Positions 1-5,869 of a stretch of DNA of 6,709 nucleotides are shown here, piece by piece. The notes below the pieces were generated by a model, which was not told the origin of the DNA, ran no database searches, and saw nothing but the letters and a program-made list of their open reading frames with translations. Positions within the stretch are counted from its first letter, which is position 1. The number at the start of each line of letters is the position of its first letter. This DNA comes from Clostridioides sp. (lineage in GTDB: Bacteria > Bacillota > Clostridia > Peptostreptococcales > Peptostreptococcaceae): positions 1 through 6,709 of the forward strand of contig JAISUA010000198.1 of the NCBI GenBank assembly GCA_031272305.1. The letters run 5' to 3'. The translations under genes were made by a program, and so were the position numbers.

Positions 1-962
1 CACTTATATTTATGGAAAATATATCAAAAGATCTAGGAATAAATTTATATGCTAAATTTGAAGGATTAAATCCTACAGGTTCTTTTAAAGATAGAGGAAT
101 GGTCATGGCTGTAGCAAAAGCCATCGAAAATGGAGCAAAATCGATAATTTGTGCTTCTACAGGAAATACTAGTGCTGCAGCAGCTGCATATGCAGCAAGA
201 GCAGGAATCCAAGCATTTGTTGTTATTCCTGAAGGAAAGATTGCACTTGGAAAATTGTCACAAGCTGTTATTTATGGTGCAGAAATAATTGAAATATCAG
301 GCAATTTCGATGATGCATTGAAATCAGTAAGAGAAATCGCCGAAACAGAGCCAATTGCACTTGTAAATTCAGTCAATCCATATAGAATTGAAGGCCAAAA
401 GACAGCTGCGTTCGAAATATGTGAACAATTGGGAGAATCACCTGATGTTCTTGCAATACCAGTAGGAAACGCAGGCAATATATCTGCATATTGGAAAGGT
501 TTCAAAGAATGGAGTGAAATAAAAAATACATCTCTTCCAAGAATGCATGGATTTGAAGCAGAAGGAGCTGCGGCTATTGTCAAAGGGGAAGTAATAGACA
601 AACCTGAAACTGTAGCTACAGCTATAAGAATAGGAAATCCTGCAAGTTGGAAATTAGCAGAAGCAGCTAGAGATGAATCAAATGGATATATTGATTTTGC
701 TACTGATGAAGAAATTTTAGAAGCATATAGACTTATTGCTTCAAGAGAAGGTGTATTTGCTGAACCTGGTTCTGCAACTTCAGTCGCAGGAGTTATCAAA
801 CATTTGAAAGAAGGCAAGATAAAACAAGGAGAAACAGTTGTGTGCATATTGACAGGACATGGCTTGAAAGATCCTGATAATGCAATGAATGCTACTGATT
901 TAAAAATAAATAAAGCGAGCAATTTAGAAGAAATAAAAGTATTTATAAAATCAAAACTATAA
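1..962 (+). CDS. thrC: Threonine synthase, 5'-truncated by window edge
   Basis: PLP-dependent fold-type II enzyme that converts O-phospho-L-homoserine to L-threonine plus phosphate, the last step of threonine synthesis in the cytosol. The frame is open to the window edge (first whole codon at 3). The residues just before the ATG at 12 read L-I-F, which fits the conserved 'TPLI' start of the family, so that ATG is internal and a few dozen residues are missing upstream. Numbering from the ATG at 12: GSFKDRG at 23-29 carries the Schiff-base lysine K26; STGNTS at 49-54 is the substrate/PLP loop; GNAGN at 152-156 is the PLP-phosphate loop; EPGSATSVAG at 251-260 and TGHGLKDPD at 281-289 are typical C-terminal motifs. 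It is the short bacterial form (about 350 residues in the family). The motif set favours ThrC over threonine dehydratase or cysteine synthase. Homoserine kinase follows on the same strand, supporting the pathway assignment. Confidence 0.95.
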   Translation, partial: LIFMENISKDLGINLYAKFEGLNPTGSFKDRGMVMAVAKAIENGAKSIICASTGNTSAAAAAYAARAGIQAFVVIPEGKIALGKLSQAVIYGAEIIEISGNFDDALKSVREIAETEPIALVNSVNPYRIEGQKTAAFEICEQLGESPDVLAIPVGNAGNISAYWKGFKEWSEIKNTSLPRMHGFEAEGAAAIVKGEVIDKPETVATAIRIGNPASWKLAEAARDESNGYIDFATDEEILEAYRLIASREGVFAEPGSATSVAGVIKHLKEGKIKQGETVVCILTGHGLKDPDNAMNATDLKINKASNLEEIKVFIKSKL

Positions 963-974
963 ATAAATGTTAAA

Positions 975-1112
975 AATAGATTAAAAAATAAAATTATAAG
1001 TATGGATAAAAAATTTTACAAATAGATTTAAAAAAATAAAATTGTAAGTAGGGATAAAAAAATTAAAAAATAGATTTAAAAAACAAAAGTATAAATAGAA
1101 ATTTAAAAAGTA
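975..1112. repeat. Three degenerate tandem copies of a ~47-bp AT-rich unit
   Basis: The thrC-thrB spacer contains three successive imperfect copies of a unit beginning AATAGATT. Copy 1 is 975-1020 (46 bp), copy 2 is 1021-1068 (48 bp) and copy 3 is about 1069-1112, the most diverged. Copies 1 and 2 share AATAGATT, an A-tract, AAAATT-TAAGTA and GGATAAAAAA in the same order and spacing. I see no start codon with a ribosome binding site and no GC-containing hairpin inside them. The unit is A-rich on the + strand. It could be slippage-generated filler, or a spacer that keeps the thrB ribosome binding site unstructured. No function can be shown from sequence. Confidence 0.6.
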
Positions 1113-1137
1113 AAAATTTTAAAAATATTTTATTAAG

Positions 1138-1146
1138 AAGGAGGAG
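1138..1146 (+). promoter_or_regulatory. Ribosome binding site of thrB
   Basis: AAGGAGGAG lies 7 nt before the ATG at 1154. It is a near-perfect Shine-Dalgarno sequence and fixes the thrB start. It is stronger than those of the downstream selD and selA genes. Confidence 0.85.
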
Positions 1147-1153
1147 ATTTCTT

Positions 1154-2023
1154 ATGAAGATAAGAGTACCTGCTACAAGTGCAAATTTGGGTCCAGGATT
1201 CGATTCATGTGGTATAGCAGTGGATAGCTATTTAACTATTGAAATAGGTAAACCATCTGAAAAATGGATGATTCATCATGATTTAGGGAGTGAGATACCA
1301 ACCGATGAAACAAATCTCCTTATTGAAACTGCAAAAATAGTAGCATCTTATATTACACCACATATTATATATATGGATACAGATATTCCTATGACAAGAG
1401 GACTTGGAAGTAGCTCAAGTGTTATAATAGCAGGTATTGAACTTGCAAATTATCTTGAAAACTTAGGGCTTAGCAAACAAGAAAAGATAAATATTGCCAC
1501 ACAAATGGAAGGTCATCCTGACAATGTAGTACCAGCAATTTGTGGAGGTTTTGTAGTTGCAAGTTATATAGATGATGAAGTAATATATTTAAAAAGCGAT
1601 TTTCCAGAATGTTCATTGATAGCTTATATTCCAGAAGAAAAATTACTTACAACAACTTCTAGAAATGTTTTACCAAAAAATTTCGACTATGCAAATGCAG
1701 TAAAAGCAAGTTCAATAGCGAATGTTATGGTTGCACATATTCTAAAAGGAAATCTAGAGCTTGCTGGCAAAATGATGGAGAAAGATTTATTCCATGAAAA
1801 ATTCAGAAAAGAACTTGTACCTCAATTAGAACAAATAAGAAAAATTAATGAAAAATTAAAAGGCTATGCAGTATACTTGAGTGGTGCAGGAACTACAATA
1901 ATGATACTTACTCCAGAAGAGAAAAGGGAAGAGTTCATAAATGAATTGCAGAAACTTCCATATAATGCTGAAATAAGAGAATTGAACATTGACACAAAAG
2001 GAGCTTGTTTAATAGCTGAATAG
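1154..2023 (+). CDS. thrB: Homoserine kinase
   Basis: GHMP-superfamily kinase that phosphorylates L-homoserine with ATP to O-phospho-L-homoserine, the substrate of the threonine synthase encoded just upstream. The product is 289 residues, close to the usual ~290-310. GHMP motif 1 is at 6-17 (PATSANLGPGFD). Motif 2, the ATP phosphate loop, is at 79-89 (PMTRGLGSSSS). The family segment EGHPDN is at 119-124, TSRNVLP is at 168-174, and motif 3 is the glycine-rich YLSGAGTT at 241-248. The pattern is that of ThrB rather than mevalonate kinase or IspE, and the thrC neighbour settles it. The start has an AAGGAGGAG ribosome binding site 7 nt upstream. The 191-bp spacer from thrC is longer than usual for an operon pair, but no convincing terminator lies in it, so co-transcription is likely. 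A structured terminator follows the stop codon. Confidence 0.96.
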   Translation: MKIRVPATSANLGPGFDSCGIAVDSYLTIEIGKPSEKWMIHHDLGSEIPTDETNLLIETAKIVASYITPHIIYMDTDIPMTRGLGSSSSVIIAGIELANYLENLGLSKQEKINIATQMEGHPDNVVPAICGGFVVASYIDDEVIYLKSDFPECSLIAYIPEEKLLTTTSRNVLPKNFDYANAVKASSIANVMVAHILKGNLELAGKMMEKDLFHEKFRKELVPQLEQIRKINEKLKGYAVYLSGAGTTIMILTPEEKREEFINELQKLPYNAEIRELNIDTKGACLIAE

Positions 2024-2045
2024 AAATATGATAATAAAGTTGCAT

Positions 2046-2147
2046 AAAAAGCTGATAGATATTGTTTGGAATATTCGATTATAGCTTGAGTCCATACAAA
2101 GTATGGAAGTAGCGAACGAATGTATAAACAATTCTATCAGCTTTTTT
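2046..2147. terminator. Large nested hairpin, probable bidirectional terminator between thrB and dac
   Basis: A 14-bp perfect stem pairs 2046-2059 (AAAAAGCTGATAGA) with 2133-2146. It continues after one bulged T as a 7-bp stem (2061-2067 with 2126-2132). Inside this, 2073-2077 (ATTCG) pairs with 2117-2121, extendable by two pairs. The apex is a perfect 7-bp hairpin (2091-2097 with 2101-2107, loop AAA). The + strand ends in six Ts (2142-2147). The - strand ends in five Ts (complement of 2046-2050). The element sits between convergent thrB and the carboxypeptidase gene, so it can terminate both. Its length and layered internal pairing go well beyond a minimal intrinsic terminator, so it may also be a repeat element or yield a stable small RNA. 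Confidence 0.75.
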
Positions 2148-2164
2148 ACTGAATTATATTAAAT

Positions 2165-2208
2165 TATAATATATTGTTTGTTCGTAAGTATAATATATTG
2201 TTCGTAAG
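2165..2208. repeat. Tandem duplication of a 20-24-bp unit
   Basis: 2165-2188 and 2189-2208 are adjacent direct repeats. Both begin TATAATATATTG and end TTCGTAAG. The first copy differs only by four extra bases (TTTG) between these two parts. The identity over 20 bases in tandem is direct sequence evidence of a duplication. It lies in the thrB-dac convergent spacer and has no coding content. I can assign no role. Confidence 0.7.
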
Positions 2209-2216
2209 ATTAAATT

Positions 2217-2248
2217 TTAGGCTTGCAATCACACGAAGTGCAATCTAA
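2217..2248. other. Interrupted inverted repeat in convergent spacer
   Basis: TTAG (2217-2220) can pair with CTAA (2245-2248), and TTGCA (2223-2227) with TGCAA (2239-2243), around a GC/T internal loop and an 11-nt apical loop. There is no T-run on either side, so it is not a clean terminator. It lies about 50-80 nt downstream of the carboxypeptidase stop codon on the - strand. It may form the 3' end of that transcript ahead of the larger bidirectional hairpin. Confidence 0.35.
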
Positions 2249-2298
2249 GCGACAGGATTATATAATACTATCCTATATTTAATGTTTAATAAATTATC

Positions 2299-3735
2299 CT
2301 ATTTATTGTCGACAAACACATCTTTTTTTCTAGAGTTTGCTCTTATTTTAAATAATACTATTATCAATACCAACAATGACACTATTGATAAACCAGATAT
2401 TATTATAAGTTTTTGAGAAGGAATTATTCCAAATATACCTGTAACATTGTTTTGAGCTATCAAATTAATTTTTTTAACTTCTTTATCATCTAAATATACA
2501 TTTATATGTCCAACAACATCACCTTTTTTTATGTCTTTATTAATAACATTTAGGTGAGTCTTAACAGAAAAATTATCTTTAGTGATGTAATTTTTTTGTT
2601 CGTTATTATCTAATGTAAGATAATAATTATTTTCTGGTTTGTAAAGTAACTCTTTTTCTTGTGAAAAATAAATAGGTTCAGATTTGAAAGAATCCTTGCT
2701 ATTTACAATGTATTCGTTGTAGTAATTATCAAGTCCATAATCAAGCAATGTTCTTGAATCAAGATAAACCCCTTCGTTAGTAGATTGAAAAACTGCACAA
2801 ATAACTCTTCTGTTATCTTTTGTTGCACTTGTTAGCAAACATTTTCCAGCAGCATCAGTATAACCTGTTTTTATTCCGTCTACAATGCCATATTTCATAG
2901 GAACTTGTTTTCCTTTATAATTCATAGTTTCTTTTGAAGAAAGAAATTTATTTGTGTTTGCAAAATATCTCACATAAGGATATTCTTTAGTAGCGGCAAA
3001 TGATATAAATTCTGTTTTTACTATTTCTCTGAATATCGAATTGCTCATAGCTACTCTCGCCATCAAGGCCATATCGTGTGCTGTCGTATAATGATTTTCA
3101 TCAGGAAGTCCATGAGGATTATTAAAATGAGTATTAGAACATCCTATAGACTTTGCTTCAGCATTCATCATATCTATAAATTTAGTTACATCTCCACCAC
3201 CTACATATCTTGCTAAGACAAATGCAGCGTCATTTGAAGAATGTATAAGTAAAGCTTGTAGAAGTTGTTTAATAGTAAACTGTTCTCCATTTGTAAGGTA
3301 CATACTTGATCCATCGATAGCAGGCAAATCTTCAATCTTTATGACTGTATCCAAATCTTTGACATTCTTAAGTACATTGTAAGCAGTCCACATTTTTGTT
3401 GTTGATGCAGGATAAATTTTTTTATCAGCATTTTTTGCATACAGAACTCTTCCTGTATTATAATCAATTAAAAATGCAGATGTTGCCACTATATCAAAAG
3501 AAGCAGTATCTGAATTAGATTCAACATTAGAAGTATCATCAGTAAGAATTTGTTGCAGAGAATCGTCTTGTGTATTTTTTGAAACGACAATCTGCTCATT
3601 TGTTTCATTAGTATTATTTTGAATGTTTGTCGAAGGTTTATTATTTTCGACTGCATATAAATTATTTTTAGTAACATTGAACGTAGAAGTAGCTATTAGC
3701 GTACTAATTAATATCGTAGAAAAAAATTTTTTCAT
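2299..3735 (-). CDS. D-alanyl-D-alanine carboxypeptidase (S11 family, PBP5-like), exported and membrane-anchored
   Basis: Trims the terminal D-Ala from peptidoglycan pentapeptides outside the membrane, which limits cross-linking (DacA/DacF type). I place the start at the ATG at 3735, giving 478 residues, because it begins a classic signal peptide: MKK, then a hydrophobic stretch to about 28 ending near LYA. It also has an AAGGGG ribosome binding site 7 nt upstream. The longer frame from a TTG at 3789 would put 18 residues before the signal peptide and overlap the promoter. Residues ~30-80 are an Asn/Ser/Thr-rich linker. All three active-site motifs are present: STTK (nucleophile S111, K114), SSN (166-168) and KTG (289-291). 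A C-terminal beta-rich region (~350-435, PBP5_C-like) follows. The end is a true transmembrane helix (~441-462) with a basic cytoplasmic tail, rather than the amphipathic anchor of E. coli PBP5. The gene is convergent with thrB and divergent from comEA. Which dac paralogue it is cannot be decided here. Confidence 0.92.
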   Translation of the reverse strand: MKKFFSTILISTLIATSTFNVTKNNLYAVENNKPSTNIQNNTNETNEQIVVSKNTQDDSLQQILTDDTSNVESNSDTASFDIVATSAFLIDYNTGRVLYAKNADKKIYPASTTKMWTAYNVLKNVKDLDTVIKIEDLPAIDGSSMYLTNGEQFTIKQLLQALLIHSSNDAAFVLARYVGGGDVTKFIDMMNAEAKSIGCSNTHFNNPHGLPDENHYTTAHDMALMARVAMSNSIFREIVKTEFISFAATKEYPYVRYFANTNKFLSSKETMNYKGKQVPMKYGIVDGIKTGYTDAAGKCLLTSATKDNRRVICAVFQSTNEGVYLDSRTLLDYGLDNYYNEYIVNSKDSFKSEPIYFSQEKELLYKPENNYYLTLDNNEQKNYITKDNFSVKTHLNVINKDIKKGDVVGHINVYLDDKEVKKINLIAQNNVTGIFGIIPSQKLIIISGLSIVSLLVLIIVLFKIRANSRKKDVFVDNK

Positions 3736-3742
3736 CCCAAAA

Positions 3743-3748
3743 CCCCTT
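3743..3748 (-). promoter_or_regulatory. Ribosome binding site deciding the carboxypeptidase start
   Basis: On the - strand AAGGGG precedes the ATG at 3735 by 7 nt. It can pair with the anti-Shine-Dalgarno end of 16S rRNA with one G-U wobble. Together with the signal peptide that begins at this ATG, it makes 3735 the most likely start. No comparable site precedes the upstream TTG at 3789. Confidence 0.6.
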
Positions 3749-3768
3749 TTTTTTAATTTACCTATTTT

Positions 3769-3797
3769 AGTATAACATAAAATTGTCAATAATTGAA
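3769..3797 (-). promoter_or_regulatory. Putative extended -10 promoter of the carboxypeptidase gene
   Basis: Read on the - strand, TGTTATACT (3777-3769) is an extended -10 (TG-N-TATACT). A partial -35, TTCAAT (3797-3792), lies 17 bp upstream of the hexamer. Transcription would start near 3762, giving a ~27-nt leader that contains the ribosome binding site. The -35 lies just before the comEA ribosome binding site, so the two divergent transcription units share this 77-bp region. A short dyad ATTG-T-CAAT (3782-3790) falls between the elements and could be an operator, but it is too short to rely on. Confidence 0.45.
3778..3783 (+). promoter_or_regulatory. Possible -10 box of comEA
   Basis: TAAAAT at 3778-3783 is the best-placed -10-like hexamer before comEA and would give a leader of about 23 nt. 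The only upstream match for a -35 is TTTACC at 3757-3762 with a short 15-bp spacer, so this is weak. TATAAC at 3771-3776 is an alternative without a usable -35. The choice matters because either would overlap the opposing carboxypeptidase promoter. Confidence 0.25.
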
Positions 3798-3812
3798 GAA
3801 AAGGAGGAATAA

Positions 3813-4487
3813 ATGATGAATAATAAAAAAATAATAATTATTGTGAGTGTTTTAATTTTATCAGTAGGAACTATGGTGTATAGACAATTCTTTTATCAAG
3901 GGGGTATGTATGTAGTAAGTGATGCAGGAAATGAAGAGAATTCAAAAGATGAGGAAGAAGTAAATAATGATGATGAATTTGAAGAATTAGATGGAAGTAG
4001 TAAAAATGAAGCAGCCAAAACTTCAAATCCACAAGGTGAAATCACAGTATACATAAGTGGTGAGGTTATAAATCCAGGACTTGTAAATATAAAAAACGGT
4101 TCTAGACTTTACGATGCTGTAGTGAGTGCAGGAGGAACAACTGAAAATGCGAATTTAAATGCGATCAATCTTGCTCTTAAAGTCGAAGATGGAAAACATT
4201 ATATAGTTCCAAAGATTGGAGAAGAAGTAAATTACAATGTATCAAATGCTGATATTAGCGATGTTTCTAGTTCAGGAGATACATCTAATACATCTAAAAT
4301 AAATATAAACACAGCAGACGAAAGTGAACTTCAAAAATTAGATGGAGTAGGAGAGGCTACAGCTAAGAAAATAATTAAGTATAGAACTGAAAAAGGACCT
4401 TTCAAAACTATAAATGATATAAAAAATGTAAGTGGAATAGGAGATAAAAAATTTGAGGCATTGAAAGATAGCATCTGTGTTAATTGA
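3813..4487 (+). CDS. comEA: ComEA-type competence DNA receptor (SLBB + helix-hairpin-helix)
   Basis: Membrane-tethered protein that binds double-stranded DNA outside the cytoplasmic membrane and hands it to the ComEC channel during natural transformation. The product is 224 residues, near the ~205 of the Bacillus protein. In order: a short basic N-terminus, one transmembrane helix (~7-27), an acidic, low-complexity linker (~40-75), an SLBB domain (~76-138, starting ITVYISGEVINPG), a Ser/Thr/Asn linker, and a C-terminal helix-hairpin-helix pair (~162-222). Its two hairpins are LDGVGEATAKKI (176-187) and VSGIGDKKFEAL (206-217), and INTADESELQ precedes them as in ComEA. AAGGAGG at 3801-3807 lies 5 nt before the ATG at 3813 and 8 nt before the adjacent ATG at 3816. 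The second may be the true start, which changes one residue. No comEB or comEC follows, unlike the Bacillus comE operon, so it appears monocistronic. Confidence 0.93.
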   Translation: MMNNKKIIIIVSVLILSVGTMVYRQFFYQGGMYVVSDAGNEENSKDEEEVNNDDEFEELDGSSKNEAAKTSNPQGEITVYISGEVINPGLVNIKNGSRLYDAVVSAGGTTENANLNAINLALKVEDGKHYIVPKIGEEVNYNVSNADISDVSSSGDTSNTSKININTADESELQKLDGVGEATAKKIIKYRTEKGPFKTINDIKNVSGIGDKKFEALKDSICVN

Positions 4488-4639
4488 TAAAAAATTTGAT
4501 AATTTGAATCATAAGTGATATTGTCGTAATTGTTTGAACTAATATAGTTGAAATAGAAAATTATTTAATTTTTTGGATTAAAAAATAGTCAACAGTGGTT
4601 AAATTCTTTCTTTTGTGATATATTAAATTATAGTTAAAG

Positions 4640-4672
4640 ATATTTTAGCAAACAAGCTAGAATATATTTTCT
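4640..4672 (+). terminator. Terminator-like hairpin upstream of selD
   Basis: ATATTTTAGC (4640-4649) pairs with GCTAGAATAT (4656-4665): ten consecutive pairs including one G-U, around a 6-nt AAACAA loop. The sequence ATTTTCTT follows on the + strand. The stem is AU-rich with its two G-C pairs at the apex. It lies 152 nt beyond the comEA stop codon and could end the comEA transcript. If transcription of selD starts further upstream, it could instead attenuate selD. Confidence 0.45.
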
Positions 4673-4707
4673 TAATTATAGAGAACAATTATAAATTCTA
4701 TATCAAG

Positions 4708-4736
4708 TTGTAGCCAATAATTATAATTTGTATAGA
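4708..4736 (+). promoter_or_regulatory. Weak candidate promoter of selD
   Basis: TTGTAG (4708-4713) and TATAGA (4731-4736) are separated by 17 bp, giving a predicted start near 4743 and a ~60-nt leader. Each hexamer matches consensus only partly (TTG of the -35, TATA of the -10) in a region where AT-rich matches are common. The location after the 4640-4665 hairpin is the main support. Confidence 0.3.
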
Positions 4737-4787
4737 AATAATTATAACTTAAAAATTTACTAATTAAAAACACTAAAACAAAAACAT

Positions 4788-4794
4788 AAAGGAG
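4788..4794 (+). promoter_or_regulatory. Ribosome binding site of selD
   Basis: AAAGGAG lies 10 nt before the ATG at 4805. It identifies the true selD start, which is 192 nt upstream of the first codon of the open frame left after the in-frame TGA. This shows that the sequence before the TGA is translated. Confidence 0.75.
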
Positions 4795-4804
4795 ATAAAA
4801 CAGT

Positions 4805-5869
4805 ATGGCTAAAGAGTTTAAAAGACTTACTGAGATGACAACTGCAGGAGGTTGAGCTGCTAAAATAGGACCAGAGGTTCTGGCATCTGTACTTTCTCAG
4901 TTACCAAAAAACAACAATGAACTTGTAAACAATCTTTTAATAGGTTTAGATACTTCTGATGATGCTGCTGTTTATAAAATAAATAATGACACAGCGTTGA
5001 TTCAAACTTTGGATTTCTTTACACCAATGATAGATGATCCGTTTAAATTTGGACAAATTGCAGCTGCTAACTCACTTTCAGATGTGTATGCAATGGGTGG
5101 AAAACCAATAGTAGCTATGAATATAGTTTGTTTTCCTTCTTGTCACGATATGAATGTTCTAGCAGAAATTCTAAAAGGTGGATTTGACAAAGTTAGAGAG
5201 AGCGGAGCTTTGCTCGTTGGAGGCCATACAGTAGACGACAAAGAGCCTAAGTATGGCTTATCAGTTTCTGGAATCGTTCATCCAAGCAGAGTGCTTTCAA
5301 ATGCTACTGCAAAAGTTGGCGACAAACTTATACTTACAAAGCCAATAGGAACTGGAATATTGTCTACAGCTATGAAAGAAGACCTTGTAAGTAATGAAAT
5401 ATCTGAAAAAGTAATAGAAACTATGGCACATCTTAATAAATATGCTGCTATGAGTTTCGATAAATTTGAAATAAATTCAGCTACTGATATAACAGGATTT
5501 GGATTTGTAGGACATGCACTTGAAATGGCAAAAGGTTCTGATGTTACAATAGAAATTTTCTCTGATGAAGTGCCAATAATTGAAGGTGCGTTGGATATGG
5601 CAAGAATGGGTATAATTCCTCAAGGAATGTACAAAAATATGTATTTTGCAAAAGAAGATGTTATTTCAGAAGAAAATATAGAACAAGCTGTGATAGATGT
5701 GTTACACGACCCACAAACTTCAGGAGGACTTTTAGTATCAGTAAGTAGCGATATTGCAGGAGAAGTTATAGAAGATATGTTGTCAAATGGAGCATTAGAA
5801 GCAAAAATAGTTGGACAAGTAGTTGAGAAACAAGAAAAATTTATTCATATTAAGAAAAACAACTTTTAA
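4805..5869 (+). CDS. selD: Selenophosphate synthetase containing selenocysteine (selenide, water dikinase)
   Basis: Uses ATP, water and selenide to make selenophosphate, AMP and phosphate; selenophosphate is the selenium donor for Sec-tRNA. Reading the TGA at 4853-4855 as selenocysteine gives 354 residues, against 347 for E. coli SelD. The N-terminus reads GGUAAKIGP at 15-23. Sec17 and K20 fall exactly at catalytic Cys17 and Lys20 of E. coli, while position 19 is Ala instead of the dispensable Cys. Metal/ATP-site residues follow: SDDAAVY at 51-57 (D53), D70, N89 and D93 within the block AAANSLSDVYAMGG, GGHTVDD at 139-145, TDITGFGF at 227-234 (D228), and DPQTSGGLL near the C-terminus. The frame is intact on both sides of the TGA and similarity begins before it, so this is not a pseudogene. 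An ORF caller treating TGA as stop would begin near 4997 and lose the active site. selA follows 119 bp later without a terminator, so they are probably co-transcribed. Confidence 0.96.
4853..4855 (+). other. In-frame UGA read as selenocysteine (SelD residue 17)
   Basis: The TGA lies between GGT and GCT codons in selD. It corresponds to the catalytic Cys/Sec of the family. The reading frame and SelD similarity continue without interruption on both sides, which makes recoding far more likely than a nonsense mutation. selA immediately downstream shows that the organism makes selenocysteine. Confidence 0.95.
4871..4883 (+). promoter_or_regulatory. Bacterial SECIS-like hairpin in selD mRNA
   Basis: CCAGA (4871-4875) pairs perfectly with TCTGG (4879-4883) around a GGT loop (4876-4878). 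The stem starts 16 nt and the loop 21 nt after the UGA. Bacterial SECIS elements are coding-region hairpins at about this distance with a conserved G-U in the apical loop, recognised by SelB. The E. coli fdhF element has AGGUCU in its loop. Below this apical stem only scattered pairs are possible (for example G4869-C4884 with a bulge), so the extent of the lower stem is uncertain. Confidence 0.75.

Larger units (their letters stand above)
4488..4804. other. Non-coding comEA-selD spacer (317 bp)
   Basis: Very AT-rich stretch with no open frame having a ribosome binding site. It holds a terminator-like hairpin (4640-4665), a second hairpin (TATAGA 4677-4682 with TCTATA 4697-4702), and four copies of AATTATA (4674-4680, 4687-4693, 4719-4725, 4740-4746). 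It also has a possible selD promoter and the selD ribosome binding site. A purely A/T inverted repeat at 4557-4572 followed by Ts could weakly terminate comEA. I recognise no known riboswitch or tRNA. Confidence 0.6.

Noticed and set aside
272..922. Long open frame on the - strand inside thrC
   Set aside because: It is antisense to a clear threonine synthase, has no recognisable domain, and is best explained as a shadow of the coding frame.
963..1153. CRISPR array in the thrC-thrB spacer
   Set aside because: The ~47-bp units are degenerate across their full length and adjacent, without conserved repeats separated by unique spacers, and there are no cas genes.
2046..2147. Riboswitch or T-box identity for the nested hairpin
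   Set aside because: It lies 3' of thrB between convergent genes, controls no downstream gene on either strand, and shows no T-box motif.
2254..2274. AGGAT/ATCCT inverted repeat as the carboxypeptidase terminator
   Set aside because: It has only 5 bp with an 11-nt loop and no T-run after it on the - strand.
3489..3677. 62-residue frame on the - strand inside the carboxypeptidase gene
   Set aside because: It is an alternative frame of the low-complexity linker region of the real gene, with no supporting ribosome binding site.
3736..3789. 18-residue N-terminal extension of the carboxypeptidase from a TTG at 3789
   Set aside because: It would place residues ahead of a classical signal peptide, lacks a ribosome binding site, and covers the likely promoter.
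3784..3789. Perfect TTGACA on the - strand as a -35 box for the carboxypeptidase gene
   Set aside because: The -10-like hexamers downstream sit at 9 or 14 bp spacing, too short. The extended -10 TGTTATACT pairs better with TTCAAT at 17 bp.
4557..4574. A/T-only inverted repeat followed by Ts as comEA terminator
   Set aside because: AAAATT-ATTT-AATTTT has no G-C pair and is likely by chance in this composition. The hairpin at 4640-4665 is a better candidate.
4853..4855. TGA as a nonsense mutation making selD a pseudogene
   Set aside because: It lies exactly at the catalytic Cys/Sec position, the frame is intact on both sides, a SECIS-like hairpin follows, and selA is next to it.
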